NCBI RefSeq assembly: GCF_014639275.1
Contig: NZ_BMFW01000001.1
Span: forward strand, 76,468-140,467
Direction: 5' to 3'
DNA length: 64,000 nt
From: Arthrobacter liuii
GTDB lineage: Bacteria; Actinomycetota; Actinomycetes; Actinomycetales; Micrococcaceae
Shown here: in pieces, positions 54,550-62,573 of the stretch
Position numbering within the stretch: the first letter of the stretch is position 1
Layout: each line of letters begins with the position of its first letter
Made by a program: the position numbers and the translations under genes
The notes under the pieces: generated by a model
What the model was told of the DNA's origin: nothing
The model's input: only the letters and a program-made list of their open reading frames with translations
The model's database searches: none

Positions 54550-55773
54550 GTGACCATTCCCCCCAATCCGGGCGACCTGCTGACCCGCCGCCGGAAGCTC
54601 CTGTACATCCTCCTCCTGGGCGCCCTGACGGCACTCGGTCCGTTCACCATCGACCTGTACCTGCCTGCCTTTCCGGCGCTGGAGGCAAGCCTGGGGGTGA
54701 CCGAGGCCCAGGTCCAGCTCACCTTGGCGGGCACCACGGTGGGGTTTGCGTTTGGTCAGCTTGTGGTGGGTCCTTTCAGCGACAAGTTCGGCCGGCGGAC
54801 GCCCCTGATCCTGGCGACGGCACTGCACATTGCAGCATCCCTTGGCGCCGCCTTGTCCACGGACATCACCACGCTGGGAGTCTTCCGTGTACTGATGGGC
54901 GTAGGTGCGGCCGGCGGCGGCGTGGTGGCCATGGCCATGGTACGTGACCTGTTTTCCGGGTATGCCATGGTGCGGATGTTCTCCCGGATGTCCCTGGTCA
55001 ACGGACTGGCGCCCATCCTTGCCCCGGTCATCGGCTCGCAATTGCTCCTGGTGATGCCATGGCCGGGCATCTTCGTGTTCCTGGCTGCCTACGGGACATT
55101 GGTGATCGTGGCCGCCCTGGCCCTGGTGCGTGAAACGCTTCCGCCGGAGCAGCGCGGCCAGAGCGGCATGACGGCCCGGCAGCGCTACAGGACGCTCTTC
55201 AGCGACCGGATCTTCGTGGGGCTGCTGATGGTGGCCGGCTTCAATTTCGGTGGCCTCTTCACCTATCTCTCAGCTTCACCCTTCCTGTTCCAGGACGTGT
55301 TCGGATTCTCCGCCCAGCAGTACGGGCTCCTCTTCGGCATCAACTCCCTGGGCATCGTGGCGGGCGTGCAGACCAGTTCGCGGCTGATCAGGATTGTCCC
55401 CCCGCAATGGATCCTGGCCGGCGCCACTGCCTGGATGTTCCTGATGGCCCTGCTGATCGTGGTCTTCGACAGGTTGGGCCTGGGACTCTGGGGCGTGATG
55501 GTCCCGCTGTGGTTCTACATTATGGGCACCGGCTTCATGTTCCCCTGCGTCCAGGTGCTGGCCCTGGCCGCCCATGCCGCCCAGGCAGGAACGGCCGCCT
55601 CGCTGCTGGGTGCGGCGACGTTCCTGATGGCCGGGCTCATCTCCCCCGTGGTGGGCTGGCTCGGCATCACCAGCGCCGCGCCGATGGGTGCCGTTCAGGC
55701 AGCATGCATCGTGCTGTCGATGGCGGCTCTGTGGCTGGTGGTCCGGCCCCGCACGGTTCCTTCGATCCACTGA
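54550..55773 (+). CDS. Bcr/CflA family multidrug efflux MFS transporter
   Basis: This is a 12-TM proton-driven exporter of 407 residues. Family features are LLGALTALGPFTIDLYLPAF, FGQLVVGPFSDKFGRRTPLI (MFS motif A) and RDLFSGYAMVRMFSRMSLVN. LAPILAPVIGSQLLLVMPWP also matches Bcr/CflA drug/metabolite exporters. The substrate is unknown. GTG 54550 is chosen because TAGGAT lies 8 nt upstream; the frame from 54412 would read through the promoter. Confidence 0.9.
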   Translation: MTIPPNPGDLLTRRRKLLYILLLGALTALGPFTIDLYLPAFPALEASLGVTEAQVQLTLAGTTVGFAFGQLVVGPFSDKFGRRTPLILATALHIAASLGAALSTDITTLGVFRVLMGVGAAGGGVVAMAMVRDLFSGYAMVRMFSRMSLVNGLAPILAPVIGSQLLLVMPWPGIFVFLAAYGTLVIVAALALVRETLPPEQRGQSGMTARQRYRTLFSDRIFVGLLMVAGFNFGGLFTYLSASPFLFQDVFGFSAQQYGLLFGINSLGIVAGVQTSSRLIRIVPPQWILAGATAWMFLMALLIVVFDRLGLGLWGVMVPLWFYIMGTGFMFPCVQVLALAAHAAQAGTAASLLGAATFLMAGLISPVVGWLGITSAAPMGAVQAACIVLSMAALWLVVRPRTVPSIH

Positions 55774-55842
55774 TCCCCTTCCACCGCCAAGCGCGATGCA
55801 CGCCTGGCAGCACCGGCTAAAGCTTGAACTGAAAGGCAGCCC

Positions 55843-56022
55843 ATGATCCGCACACCGCACCGCAACGGCAGGGGACTTTTCCTCGGGGCGGTGCTTGGCG
55901 CCGTCGTCGGCTATTTTGCCGGCCGCGCCCTTGGCAACCCTGCCATCGGAATCGTCCTGGGGGCGCTGGCAGGCGCGGCACTGCTGTACCGGGTCAATCC
56001 GGGACGCCGGAACCGCCGCTGA
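55843..56022 (+). CDS. 59-residue glycine-zipper membrane protein
   Basis: This short ORF starts at ATG 55843 with AAAGG 6 nt upstream. It encodes a basic N-terminus (MIRTPHRNGR) and two hydrophobic Gly/Ala-rich segments (GLFLGAVLGAVVGYFAGRAL and AIGIVLGALAGAALLYRV). A basic tail (NPGRRNRR) ends it. Glycine spacing of GxxxG type suggests helix packing in the membrane. I know of no assigned function. It lies 69 bp after the MFS gene. Confidence 0.7.
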   Translation: MIRTPHRNGRGLFLGAVLGAVVGYFAGRALGNPAIGIVLGALAGAALLYRVNPGRRNRR

Positions 56023-56075
56023 TTGTTCTTGCCGGACCCGGGCGGCTTTTCCTGCCCTCGGGCCCACTCCCGCGA

Positions 56076-56081
56076 TAAAAT
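56076..56081 (+). promoter_or_regulatory. Likely -10 element (TAAAAT) of a leaderless mRNA
   Basis: TAAAAT is followed by 6 nt and then GTG 56088. Confidence 0.45.
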
Positions 56082-56087
56082 GATGCC

Positions 56088-56495
56088 GTGCCCAATTGGC
56101 AGAACCAACCGCCACTTCCGGCCACATGGCAACGGTGCGACGCCCGGATCCTGCCACTGTGGTGGGAGCGGCTGTGTGCCCAGGCGGGGCAGCAGTCGGC
56201 GGCGCTGTATGCGGCGGGGCTGTTCACGGAAGACCGGCGCCGGCCGATCGCCCAGTGGTTCAATCCCGCCTTCAACGCAGCCCTGCTGGTGGCTCCGGAA
56301 ACCTCGCCGGAGTGGCCCGTGCAACGCTTCGGGATCTTCTACGCCCCACCGGACGCAGGCTTTGTGAGGATCCACTCCGCGCCGCACGAATGGAACCCGC
56401 GCGAGCCCCGGAAGTCGCCCACCGAGAAGGAGGCCTTCGAGGCGGCCGTCGCCGAGGCCGAAAGGTTCCTGCAAGTGGAAATGGACTTCGTCTAA
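56088..56495 (+). CDS. Conserved hypothetical protein
   Basis: The 135-residue soluble protein has PPLPATWQRCDARILPLWWE, IAQWFNPAFNAALLVAPETS and RFGIFYAPPDAGFVRIHSAP. It is rich in Trp and Pro and has no TM segment. I do not recognise a domain. The GTG start is 6 nt after a TAAAAT box, so a leaderless mRNA is likely. A strong bidirectional terminator follows at 56535-56578. Confidence 0.75.
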   Translation: MPNWQNQPPLPATWQRCDARILPLWWERLCAQAGQQSAALYAAGLFTEDRRRPIAQWFNPAFNAALLVAPETSPEWPVQRFGIFYAPPDAGFVRIHSAPHEWNPREPRKSPTEKEAFEAAVAEAERFLQVEMDFV

Positions 56496-56534
56496 CCGGC
56501 GTGCCGATTCGACCCGGCTTCCCGCCCTGTAACA

Positions 56535-56578
56535 CGAAAAATCCCCGTTCCTCCTGCAGGAGGAACGGGGATTTTTCG
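56535..56578. terminator. Perfect 44-bp bidirectional terminator hairpin
   Basis: CGAAAAATCCCCGTTCC and the rest of the left arm pair perfectly with the right arm, and there are A/T tracts on both sides. It ends both the plus-strand hypothetical gene and the minus-strand tRNA-Asn. Confidence 0.92.
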
Positions 56579-56583
56579 TAGCG

Positions 56584-56656
56584 CTCCTCCTGCTGGACTT
56601 GAACCAGCAACCCTTCGATTAACAGTCGAATGCTCTGCCAATTGAGCTAAGGAGGA
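56584..56656 (-). tRNA. tRNA-Asn (GTT), copy 1
   Basis: This 73-nt tRNA has acceptor TCCTCCT/AGGAGGA and discriminator G. The anticodon arm TCGA-CTGTTAA-TCGA gives GTT, and the T arm has GGTTCAAGTCC. No CCA is encoded. It is identical in sequence to copy 2. Confidence 0.95.
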
Positions 56657-56743
56657 ATGAAGCAGGTACGACACTAGCAAAGGATTCCGGCCCAAGGGAA
56701 ATCGGCGGTTTTCCGGGCTCAAACGGCCCTGCCGGGAAGCAAA

Positions 56744-56774
56744 AATCCCCGTTCCGGAAGCCGGAACGGGGATT
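56744..56774 (-). terminator. Rho-independent terminator after tRNA-Asn copy 2
   Basis: A 14-bp stem (AATCCCCGTTCCGG with its complement) closes a 3-nt loop and is followed by TTTTT on the minus strand. Confidence 0.88.
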
Positions 56775-56779
56775 GGCAG

Positions 56780-56852
56780 CTCCTCCTGCTGGACTTGAAC
56801 CAGCAACCCTTCGATTAACAGTCGAATGCTCTGCCAATTGAGCTAAGGAGGA
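56780..56852 (-). tRNA. tRNA-Asn (GTT), copy 2
   Basis: This 73-nt tRNA is identical to the copy at 56584-56656, including several flanking bases. Each copy has its own terminator, so the pair arose by a short tandem duplication. Confidence 0.95.
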
Positions 56853-56949
56853 ATGAAGCGGGTATTAGCCTAGCAAACTCCTGGAGCGGAAACGAAATCG
56901 GACGGCCGTGACCTGCCCCACGGGCGCTGTCGGGGATTGGGCACTGCGC

Positions 56950-58881
56950 CTAAGAGTCCGCCCGCAGTGCCCGGCGCTCCATTTCCAGCATCATCAGTTC
57001 GCGGTTGAGCCGCTGGTAGGTTTCCGGGTCTGCTGCGGCGTCCAGGCGCTGGAGCTGGCCCATTTTGTCTGCCTTGACCCGGGTGATCTGGAGTTCGAAG
57101 AGCCGGGACAGCATATCGCGGCAGTACTTCAGCACCGCCTCCTCGGTGTGCGCCGGCAGCGGGACCACTGCAAGCTCCGAGACCAGGGGCCGGAGGGGCT
57201 CCGGAACCTCGTGCATCACGTGCTCCACCCACCCCACCGGATCGCCCACTAGTCCGGCGCCCGTGGCGCGCATGGCATCATGGACGGCCTGGAAGGCGGG
57301 AGTGGCAAAACGGGCCGCCGCGAACCGGTCCCAGACCGCACCGGCAAGCAGGGAAGGCTGCTGCAGCGCCACCTCCAGTGCCTGCCGTTCCATGGACGCA
57401 ACGGGGTCCCGGGGGTCGGGCCGGTGGAAGGAAGGAACAGCACCCGACGACGGCGCGGCAGCCACGCCGGGGCCGCCGGCTTGGGCAGTGCGGGAGTTGG
57501 CTGGGCCTGCCCCGTGCTGCTGGCCCGGAGCCGGGGGAGATCCCGCACCGCCGCGCTTGACGGCTGCAGTGACCAGGCGCAGGACCTCGTTGGGGTCGGG
57601 CATGCCCAGCCAGCCGGTCAGCGCCTGGCAGTAACCGGTCCTCGTCGAAGCGTCGCGGATCGCCGCCACCACAGGCACGGAGGCCTTCAGGCCCTGGACG
57701 CGGCCTTCCACGGTGTCCAGGTTGAACTGCTTCAGCGTGCTTCGGATGGCAAACTCGAACAACGGCCGCCGGGACTGGATCAGGGCGTGAACCGCCTCGT
57801 CCCCCCGGCTGAGGCGAAGGTCGCAGGGATCCGCGCCCGTGGGTTCCACGGCCACATAGGTCTGCGCGGTGAAGCGCTGGTCCTCCTCGAAGGCCCGCAG
57901 GGCGGCCTTCTGCCCGGCGGCGTCGCCGTCGAAGGTGAACACCACCTCTCCCCCGGTGCCGTCGTCGGACAAAAGACGGCGAGCCATCTTGATGTGTTCG
58001 GTGCCGAACGCCGTGCCGCAGGTGGCCACCGCCGTAGTAATTCCTGCAAGATGGCAGGCCATGACGTCGGTGTAGCCTTCCACCACCACCAGCTGCCGGT
58101 CCTTTGCGATGCTCTTCTTCGCCAGGTCGATGCCGTACAGGACCTGGGACTTCTTGTAGAGGGTGGTTTCGGGGGTGTTGAGGTACTTCGGGCCCTGGTC
58201 GTCCTCGTAGAGCTTGCGTGCGCCGAAGCCGATGGTATCGCCGGCAATGTCCTTGATGGGCCAGATGAGGCGGCCCCGGAAGCGGTCGTAAATGCCCCGG
58301 TTGCCCTCGCTGAACATGCCCGTGAGCTTGAGCTCGGCATCCGTGAACCCGCGGCCGCGAAGGTGCTTCAGGAGCGCGTCCCAACCCTGGGGGGCGTAGC
58401 CGCAGCCGAAGTGTTCCGCGGCGGCCCTGTCGAAACCGCGTCCGAACAGGAAGTTCCGGGCCTCGGCAGCACCGGGGGTGAGCAGCTGGGCGCGGAAGAA
58501 CTCGTCCGCGATCTTGTGCGCGTCCAGCAACCGCTGTCGGCGGCCCACTTCCTCGCGGTTGGGCCCGGTTCCGCCGTCCTCGTAGCGGAGCTCGTAGCCG
58601 ATCCGGGACGCGAGCTTTTCCACGGCCTCCTGGAAGGAGCTGTGGTCCTGCTTTTGGACGAAGGCGATGACATCGCCGTCCTCGCCGCAGCCGAAGCAGT
58701 GGTAGCGGCCTACCTGGGGACGGACGGTGAAGGACGGCGAGCGCTCGTCGTGGAACGGGCACAGACCCTTGAAGGTTCCCAGCCCGGCGCCCTTGAGCGT
58801 GACGTAGCCGTCAACCACTTCCTTGATGTCCGTGCGCTGGCGTACTTCGTCGATATCTTCACGTTTGATCAGCCCAGCCAC
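56950..58881 (-). CDS. dnaG: DNA primase
   Basis: This enzyme makes RNA primers at the replication fork. The 643-residue protein has the CHC2 zinc finger (GLCPFHDERSPSFTVRPQVG, then RYHCFGCGEDGD) and the catalytic core (FLFGRGFDRAAAEHFGCGYA). The TOPRIM domain follows (QLVVVEGYTDVMACHLAGIT; EVVFTFDGDAAGQKAALRAF), and the C-terminal helical DnaB-interacting domain comes after a Gly/Ala/Pro linker at about 455-500. The GTG start reads VAGLIKREDIDEVRQRTDIK. It is downstream of the redox operon and dgt on the same strand. Confidence 0.97.
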   Translation of the reverse strand: MAGLIKREDIDEVRQRTDIKEVVDGYVTLKGAGLGTFKGLCPFHDERSPSFTVRPQVGRYHCFGCGEDGDVIAFVQKQDHSSFQEAVEKLASRIGYELRYEDGGTGPNREEVGRRQRLLDAHKIADEFFRAQLLTPGAAEARNFLFGRGFDRAAAEHFGCGYAPQGWDALLKHLRGRGFTDAELKLTGMFSEGNRGIYDRFRGRLIWPIKDIAGDTIGFGARKLYEDDQGPKYLNTPETTLYKKSQVLYGIDLAKKSIAKDRQLVVVEGYTDVMACHLAGITTAVATCGTAFGTEHIKMARRLLSDDGTGGEVVFTFDGDAAGQKAALRAFEEDQRFTAQTYVAVEPTGADPCDLRLSRGDEAVHALIQSRRPLFEFAIRSTLKQFNLDTVEGRVQGLKASVPVVAAIRDASTRTGYCQALTGWLGMPDPNEVLRLVTAAVKRGGAGSPPAPGQQHGAGPANSRTAQAGGPGVAAAPSSGAVPSFHRPDPRDPVASMERQALEVALQQPSLLAGAVWDRFAAARFATPAFQAVHDAMRATGAGLVGDPVGWVEHVMHEVPEPLRPLVSELAVVPLPAHTEEAVLKYCRDMLSRLFELQITRVKADKMGQLQRLDAAADPETYQRLNRELMMLEMERRALRADS

Positions 58882-58919
58882 ACAGCAATCTTAGTGTCAC
58901 TGTCCCGGCCCCACGGGCC

Positions 58920-59180
58920 TCACCGGCCAGGCGTCCGCTTCTCCTGCTCCGGGCCCGGCCGCTCGAACAAGCTCAGGGCCAGCTTTGGGCAAAGGAACAC
59001 GGCCTCCTGGGCGGCTTCCCGGTCGGCGTCCCGCACCGGAACATCCGTACGCTCCCAGCCCGCCTTCCCGCGCGCCACCGGATACCCCCAGTCGTCCCGG
59101 TCCAGCACCCCGGGCAGCAGTTCGGTGCACAGGCCGCGGCCGTCGCAGCTGGTCCAGTCAATGTGCAGGTAGGTCTTCAT
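58920..59180 (-). CDS. Small ferredoxin (3Fe-4S/4Fe-4S type)
   Basis: This 86-residue ferredoxin has KTYLHIDWTSCDGRGLCTEL and AQEAVFLCPKLALSLFE, giving the C-x5-C...C-P ligand set of single-cluster [3Fe-4S] ferredoxins. No fourth Cys completes a [4Fe-4S] set. It overlaps the end of the NuoF-like gene by 4 bp and would pass electrons to or from that flavoprotein. The longer minus-strand frame upstream is a shadow. Confidence 0.87.
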   Translation of the reverse strand: MKTYLHIDWTSCDGRGLCTELLPGVLDRDDWGYPVARGKAGWERTDVPVRDADREAAQEAVFLCPKLALSLFERPGPEQEKRTPGR

Positions 59181-60490
59181 GCCGCTGCTCCCCCCGGGCC
59201 TGCGCAGTATCCGGAAAGGTGGGCACGGAAGTCCGCGGCGAAGACCTCCAGGGCGCTGCTGACCAGTCCGGTGGTCCCTTCTGGATGCCGGCACGCGCCG
59301 CGCCCGGAAACCAGCCGCCCCAGGCGGTCCAGCTCGGCGGCAAGGCGGGGATTTGTTTCCCCTCCGGCGATCCGGTTGAGAACGGACGCCATGGCCGGCA
59401 GGCCGAACATGCAGGGTCCGCACTGGCGGGCTGACTCGTTGGCGAGGTAGCTGACAATCCGGGCCGTCGCCTGGATGCCGCAGGTCTGCAGGTCCAGCGC
59501 GTGGATCACTCCAGCGCCTGGGCGTGCCGTCCGGCCGGGCGGCCCCACGGGCGAGAGGGCGTGGGCGGCCGGCCGCACCCACCGGCCGTGGTACCCACCC
59601 ACCAGGACGGCGGACAGGGAAGCAGGGTCCATTCCCGCTTCCTGCAGGACAGCGGTAAGTTGCGCGCCACCAGGCACCTCGAGCACCACGTCCCGCACCG
59701 GGGCAGGGCCGGAGACGGAGACCAGCCTGGTGCCTGGATCCGTCGGAGTGCCCGCCTCCCTGAACCACTGCGCCCCATAGCGGGCGATCAGGGCAACCTG
59801 GGCCAGGGTTTCGACATTGACCACCAGGGTGGGTCGGCCGTTGAGGCCCGACTCGCTGAGGCGCCGGCGCTGGTCCATGGGGACGGCTGTACCGTTGGCG
59901 ATCATATTGACGACGGCGCTCGATTCACCGGAGATGAACGTTTCGGGAGCCTGTGCCAGGTGGATCCGCTTGCCACGGGGACGCTCACAAAGGGACTGCT
60001 GCACGCGGGGCAGGCTGGCCGCAGGTGCGTACACGTACATGCTTGCGCCCAGGGCAGCCGCCAAAGCCGTCAGTCCATCGATCACCAAGTGGGGCGCGTG
60101 GGCCAGGAGCGTCCGGTCCTTGACGCTGAGCGGTTCACCCTCGGCGCCATTGGCGATCACCACCGGGCGGGCCGGAAACAAACCTTTCCTGCCGGACCCG
60201 GCAGTGGCAGTGGCCTTGCGCCAGGTTTCGAACGCGGCTCCGCCCCGGCCGGTCAGTCCGGCTGCCGCCAGTGCCTCCAACAGGCCCGGTCCGGCAGCCT
60301 GCGGTTCCCAGGTGCCGAAGGTGTCCAGGTGCCGTGCCCAGCCGGCGTCCGGGCCGGCTGCCAGGAGGCGCGGTTCCTGGCGGCTGCTGTCCCGGGGTGC
60401 TTGCAGGGGTGTGGGCGGGTAGCCGTTCCGGTGTCCTTCCGGCCCACCGTTCCGGGGCACTTGCGGGTATATGTCACGGGCCTGGCTCAT
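59177..60490 (-). CDS. NuoF-like NAD(P)H/FMN-binding flavoprotein
   Basis: The 437-residue protein is related to the 51-kDa subunit of complex I. It has GLTGRGGAAFETWRKA (NADH/FMN loop), VVIANGAEGEPLSVKDRTLL, then AHAPHLVIDGLTALAAAL. ETFISGESSAVVNMIANG follows, then an SLBB-like region. The C-terminal Fe-S region has QCGPCMFGLPAM and GRGACRHPEG, a reduced Cys set compared with NuoF. Residues 1-60 are a polar extension. ATG 60490 overlaps the stop of the ferric-reductase-like gene. It is the likely electron-input module of the operon. Confidence 0.85.
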   Translation of the reverse strand: MSQARDIYPQVPRNGGPEGHRNGYPPTPLQAPRDSSRQEPRLLAAGPDAGWARHLDTFGTWEPQAAGPGLLEALAAAGLTGRGGAAFETWRKATATAGSGRKGLFPARPVVIANGAEGEPLSVKDRTLLAHAPHLVIDGLTALAAALGASMYVYAPAASLPRVQQSLCERPRGKRIHLAQAPETFISGESSAVVNMIANGTAVPMDQRRRLSESGLNGRPTLVVNVETLAQVALIARYGAQWFREAGTPTDPGTRLVSVSGPAPVRDVVLEVPGGAQLTAVLQEAGMDPASLSAVLVGGYHGRWVRPAAHALSPVGPPGRTARPGAGVIHALDLQTCGIQATARIVSYLANESARQCGPCMFGLPAMASVLNRIAGGETNPRLAAELDRLGRLVSGRGACRHPEGTTGLVSSALEVFAADFRAHLSGYCAGPGGAAA

Positions 60491-61044
60491 GGGAGGTTTC
60501 CTTGCCTGGCGTGGGAGGTTTCGAGGAAGGACGGGCTCAGCCGCCACAGCAGGGCCGCGGCAACGGCCACCGCGGATACCGCCGCCAGTAGGAGGAACCA
60601 GCCGCTCGAGACGTCGGTGCCGTTTCCGAGGGCGTGCGCCATGGCGACCGGCCAGACACCATAACTGAGCCAATGGACGGCTTTGAAGCTCCGCTGCCCG
60701 ATCCTGTGCCGCAGCAGCCCCGTCACCACCACGGCCAGGACAAGGTCCAGCGCAACTGTCCCCAGCCCCTGCCAGAACGGCTGGAAGGAGCCCAGGAACG
60801 GCACCACGATGTCCACCGGATTCAGCTTGGCGAAGGAGTCGAGGAGCAGGGATCCCACATGCAGCCCCAGGAAAACGGTGGCCAGCAGGGCAATGTTCCG
60901 GTGCAGGATGCTGATGGAGAAACGCGGCAGCACCATCAGCGGCCGGCCGGACCTGTTCAGGATCCCCAGCAGCACCGACCCGGTGAACAGCGCCAGGGAC
61001 ACGAACCCACTCACCCGGCCAAAAGCCCACATTGCCTCATCCAT
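60487..61044 (-). CDS. Ferric-reductase-like transmembrane protein
   Basis: This 185-residue membrane protein of the ferric reductase/cytochrome b561-like fold has GRVSGFVSLALFTGSVLLGI, FSISILHRNIALLATVFLGL, HVGSLLLDSFAKLNPVDIVV and FKAVHWLSYGVWPVAMAHAL. His residues in LHRN, LHVG, VHWL and MAHAL are placed for two b-type hemes. ATG 61044 has GGAGGGG 6 nt upstream, and the start overlaps the ApbE stop. It probably carries electrons across the membrane from the NuoF-like partner. Confidence 0.86.
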   Translation of the reverse strand: MDEAMWAFGRVSGFVSLALFTGSVLLGILNRSGRPLMVLPRFSISILHRNIALLATVFLGLHVGSLLLDSFAKLNPVDIVVPFLGSFQPFWQGLGTVALDLVLAVVVTGLLRHRIGQRSFKAVHWLSYGVWPVAMAHALGNGTDVSSGWFLLLAAVSAVAVAAALLWRLSPSFLETSHARQGNLP

Positions 61045-62161
61045 GGCGCGCCCCTCCGGGGCTGGAGCTTCCGGTAGGGCTGGTATCTCCCGCGGGGCTG
61101 GCATCTTCGGCCCGCCGGTAGCCTGATTCGGCGTTGCCGCTCTCGGCGGGCCAGCCGCCGGTGGTTGTGACCCTGCCCAGGCTGTCCACCAGCCGGGCGG
61201 CAATGCCTTCGGTACGGAACCGCTGCAGGGCCCCAAAGCCGCGGACGATCGCCGCGGTGCTGAACGCGTTCGCCTCCAGGCAGGTAGGCGCCGCAACGCT
61301 CGCCGACCGCCAGACCGCCTCGGCCGGGAGGCCAAAGCGGGGGTCAAGGATGTGGTGGACCTGGGTCCCCTGGTGCTTCCAGCGGCGCTTTTGCGTACTG
61401 GACGTGGCCAGGGCAAAGCCGGGCGCCAGGGAGATCTGCTGGGCGGGGTCGGCGGGAAGATCCTGGACCAGGATCTGCCACGGGCCGGGCTTCCCCTCCC
61501 CCTGTGGTCCGGGCCCAGCACTGGCCAGGTCTCCACCCAGGCTCACCAGCACCCCGCAGCCCAGCGTCCGGTGCACCTCGGCTGCGGCCAGATCAGCGGC
61601 GACTGCCTTTGCCGATGCACCCAGGTCAAGGTGGAGGCCGGCCGGCACGGTCAGCACAGCGGTATCCGGGCCCTGGGAGTCGAGGCGAAGGCGGGACCAG
61701 CCGGGCACCCGCGGTGCCGGCGCTTCCAACGATGACGGCAGCGGCGGTACCGGCACGCTCCGGATGCCCTGGTGCCCTTGCGTTCCCGGGCCGTCCTGCG
61801 TTCCCGGGCCGTGGCCCAGGGCCGCCAGGTCAGCTCCGAGGGTGGGGTCGACGTCGCCGTCGGTCATCCTGGCGGCGTCGAGGGCGCGCTCGAGGAGCAG
61901 CCGGAACAGTGGGCCCACACTGACGCCCGATGCCATCCGGGGCTGGAGCCTCACGAGTTCGGAGTCGTTCCGGAACCGGCTGCAGGCAAGGTCTACTCCG
62001 GCCACGACGGTACGGACGATTTCTTCCGCTGCTGCCAGCATGCTGGAGTCTGTCACCGTCACGGAAGCCTCAAGCTCCCAGACGGTCCAACTGGATTGTG
62101 CTGCGCGTTCCGAGGTTCCAAAACCAGCCACATGGGAACCAGCGACAGTGGAACCTGCCAC
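61037..62161 (-). CDS. apbE: FAD:protein FMN transferase (ApbE)
   Basis: ApbE attaches FMN covalently to Thr/Ser of target proteins outside the membrane. The 374-residue protein has DLACSRFRNDSELVRLQPRM, PTLGADLAALGHG, LHLDLGASAKAVAADLAAAE (family core), GCGVLVSLGGDLASAG and FALATSSTQKRRW. HHILDPRFGLPAEAVWRSAS follows with the metal-binding region. GTG 62161 follows immediately after the stop of the upstream gene. No standard flavinylation target (DxxSGAT-like) is evident in the operon. Confidence 0.9.
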   Translation of the reverse strand: MAGSTVAGSHVAGFGTSERAAQSSWTVWELEASVTVTDSSMLAAAEEIVRTVVAGVDLACSRFRNDSELVRLQPRMASGVSVGPLFRLLLERALDAARMTDGDVDPTLGADLAALGHGPGTQDGPGTQGHQGIRSVPVPPLPSSLEAPAPRVPGWSRLRLDSQGPDTAVLTVPAGLHLDLGASAKAVAADLAAAEVHRTLGCGVLVSLGGDLASAGPGPQGEGKPGPWQILVQDLPADPAQQISLAPGFALATSSTQKRRWKHQGTQVHHILDPRFGLPAEAVWRSASVAAPTCLEANAFSTAAIVRGFGALQRFRTEGIAARLVDSLGRVTTTGGWPAESGNAESGYRRAEDASPAGDTSPTGSSSPGGARHG

Positions 62162-62162
62162 G

Positions 62163-62483
62163 TCAGGACCCCGAGGACCTGCCGTGGACGGTGCCGCCGT
62201 TGCCCGGCTGGACCGGCGTGGTGCTGCCTGAATTGCCGTACGACTTCGAGCGGCGCGTGCTGTTGTCCTGGGGGGTGCCGTAGTTGTCGTCCGAGCGGGC
62301 AGAACCGGATTTGGGCGTGCTCCCCTGCGTGCTGCTGTCCGCGGCGGGAGTTGTCCTGGCAATCACGGAAGGCGTTGCAGCATAGACAGCGGCTGCGGCC
62401 ACCCCGGCAGCGGCGAAACTGCCAACACCCACGGCTGCGGTGATCCCGGTGGCAAGGCGCTTGCCCCTGCTGCGATTACTCAT
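62163..62483 (-). CDS. Small exported Ser/Gly-rich protein heading the redox operon
   Basis: The 106-residue protein has a basic N-terminus and a signal or anchor helix (TGITAAVGVGSFAAAGVAAA, then AVYAA). A low-complexity Ser/Thr/Gly/Asn tail follows with no Cys and no recognisable domain. Its stop is 2 bp from the apbE start, so it is co-expressed. It may be a carrier or anchor for the flavin system, or the truncated remains of a longer FMN-binding-domain protein; the sequence does not decide. Confidence 0.7.
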   Translation of the reverse strand: MSNRSRGKRLATGITAAVGVGSFAAAGVAAAAVYAATPSVIARTTPAADSSTQGSTPKSGSARSDDNYGTPQDNSTRRSKSYGNSGSTTPVQPGNGGTVHGRSSGS

Positions 62484-62573
62484 GACCTGCTCCCGTTCCT
62501 ACCGGCCTGCCTTTCCTCCCATGGTGCGCTCCGTTCCTGTGTAGACCCTTTAAGGAACCTGTTGATCGGGCGG

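Noticed and set aside
56535..56852. Integration site or island at the tRNA-Asn pair
   Set aside because: There is no integrase, no direct repeat beyond the tRNA duplication, and dnaG follows directly.
59177..61030. 617-codon reading of the NuoF-like gene
   Set aside because: The upstream 180 codons are a shadow of the ferric-reductase-like gene. ATG 60490 starts after its stop region and fits the family.
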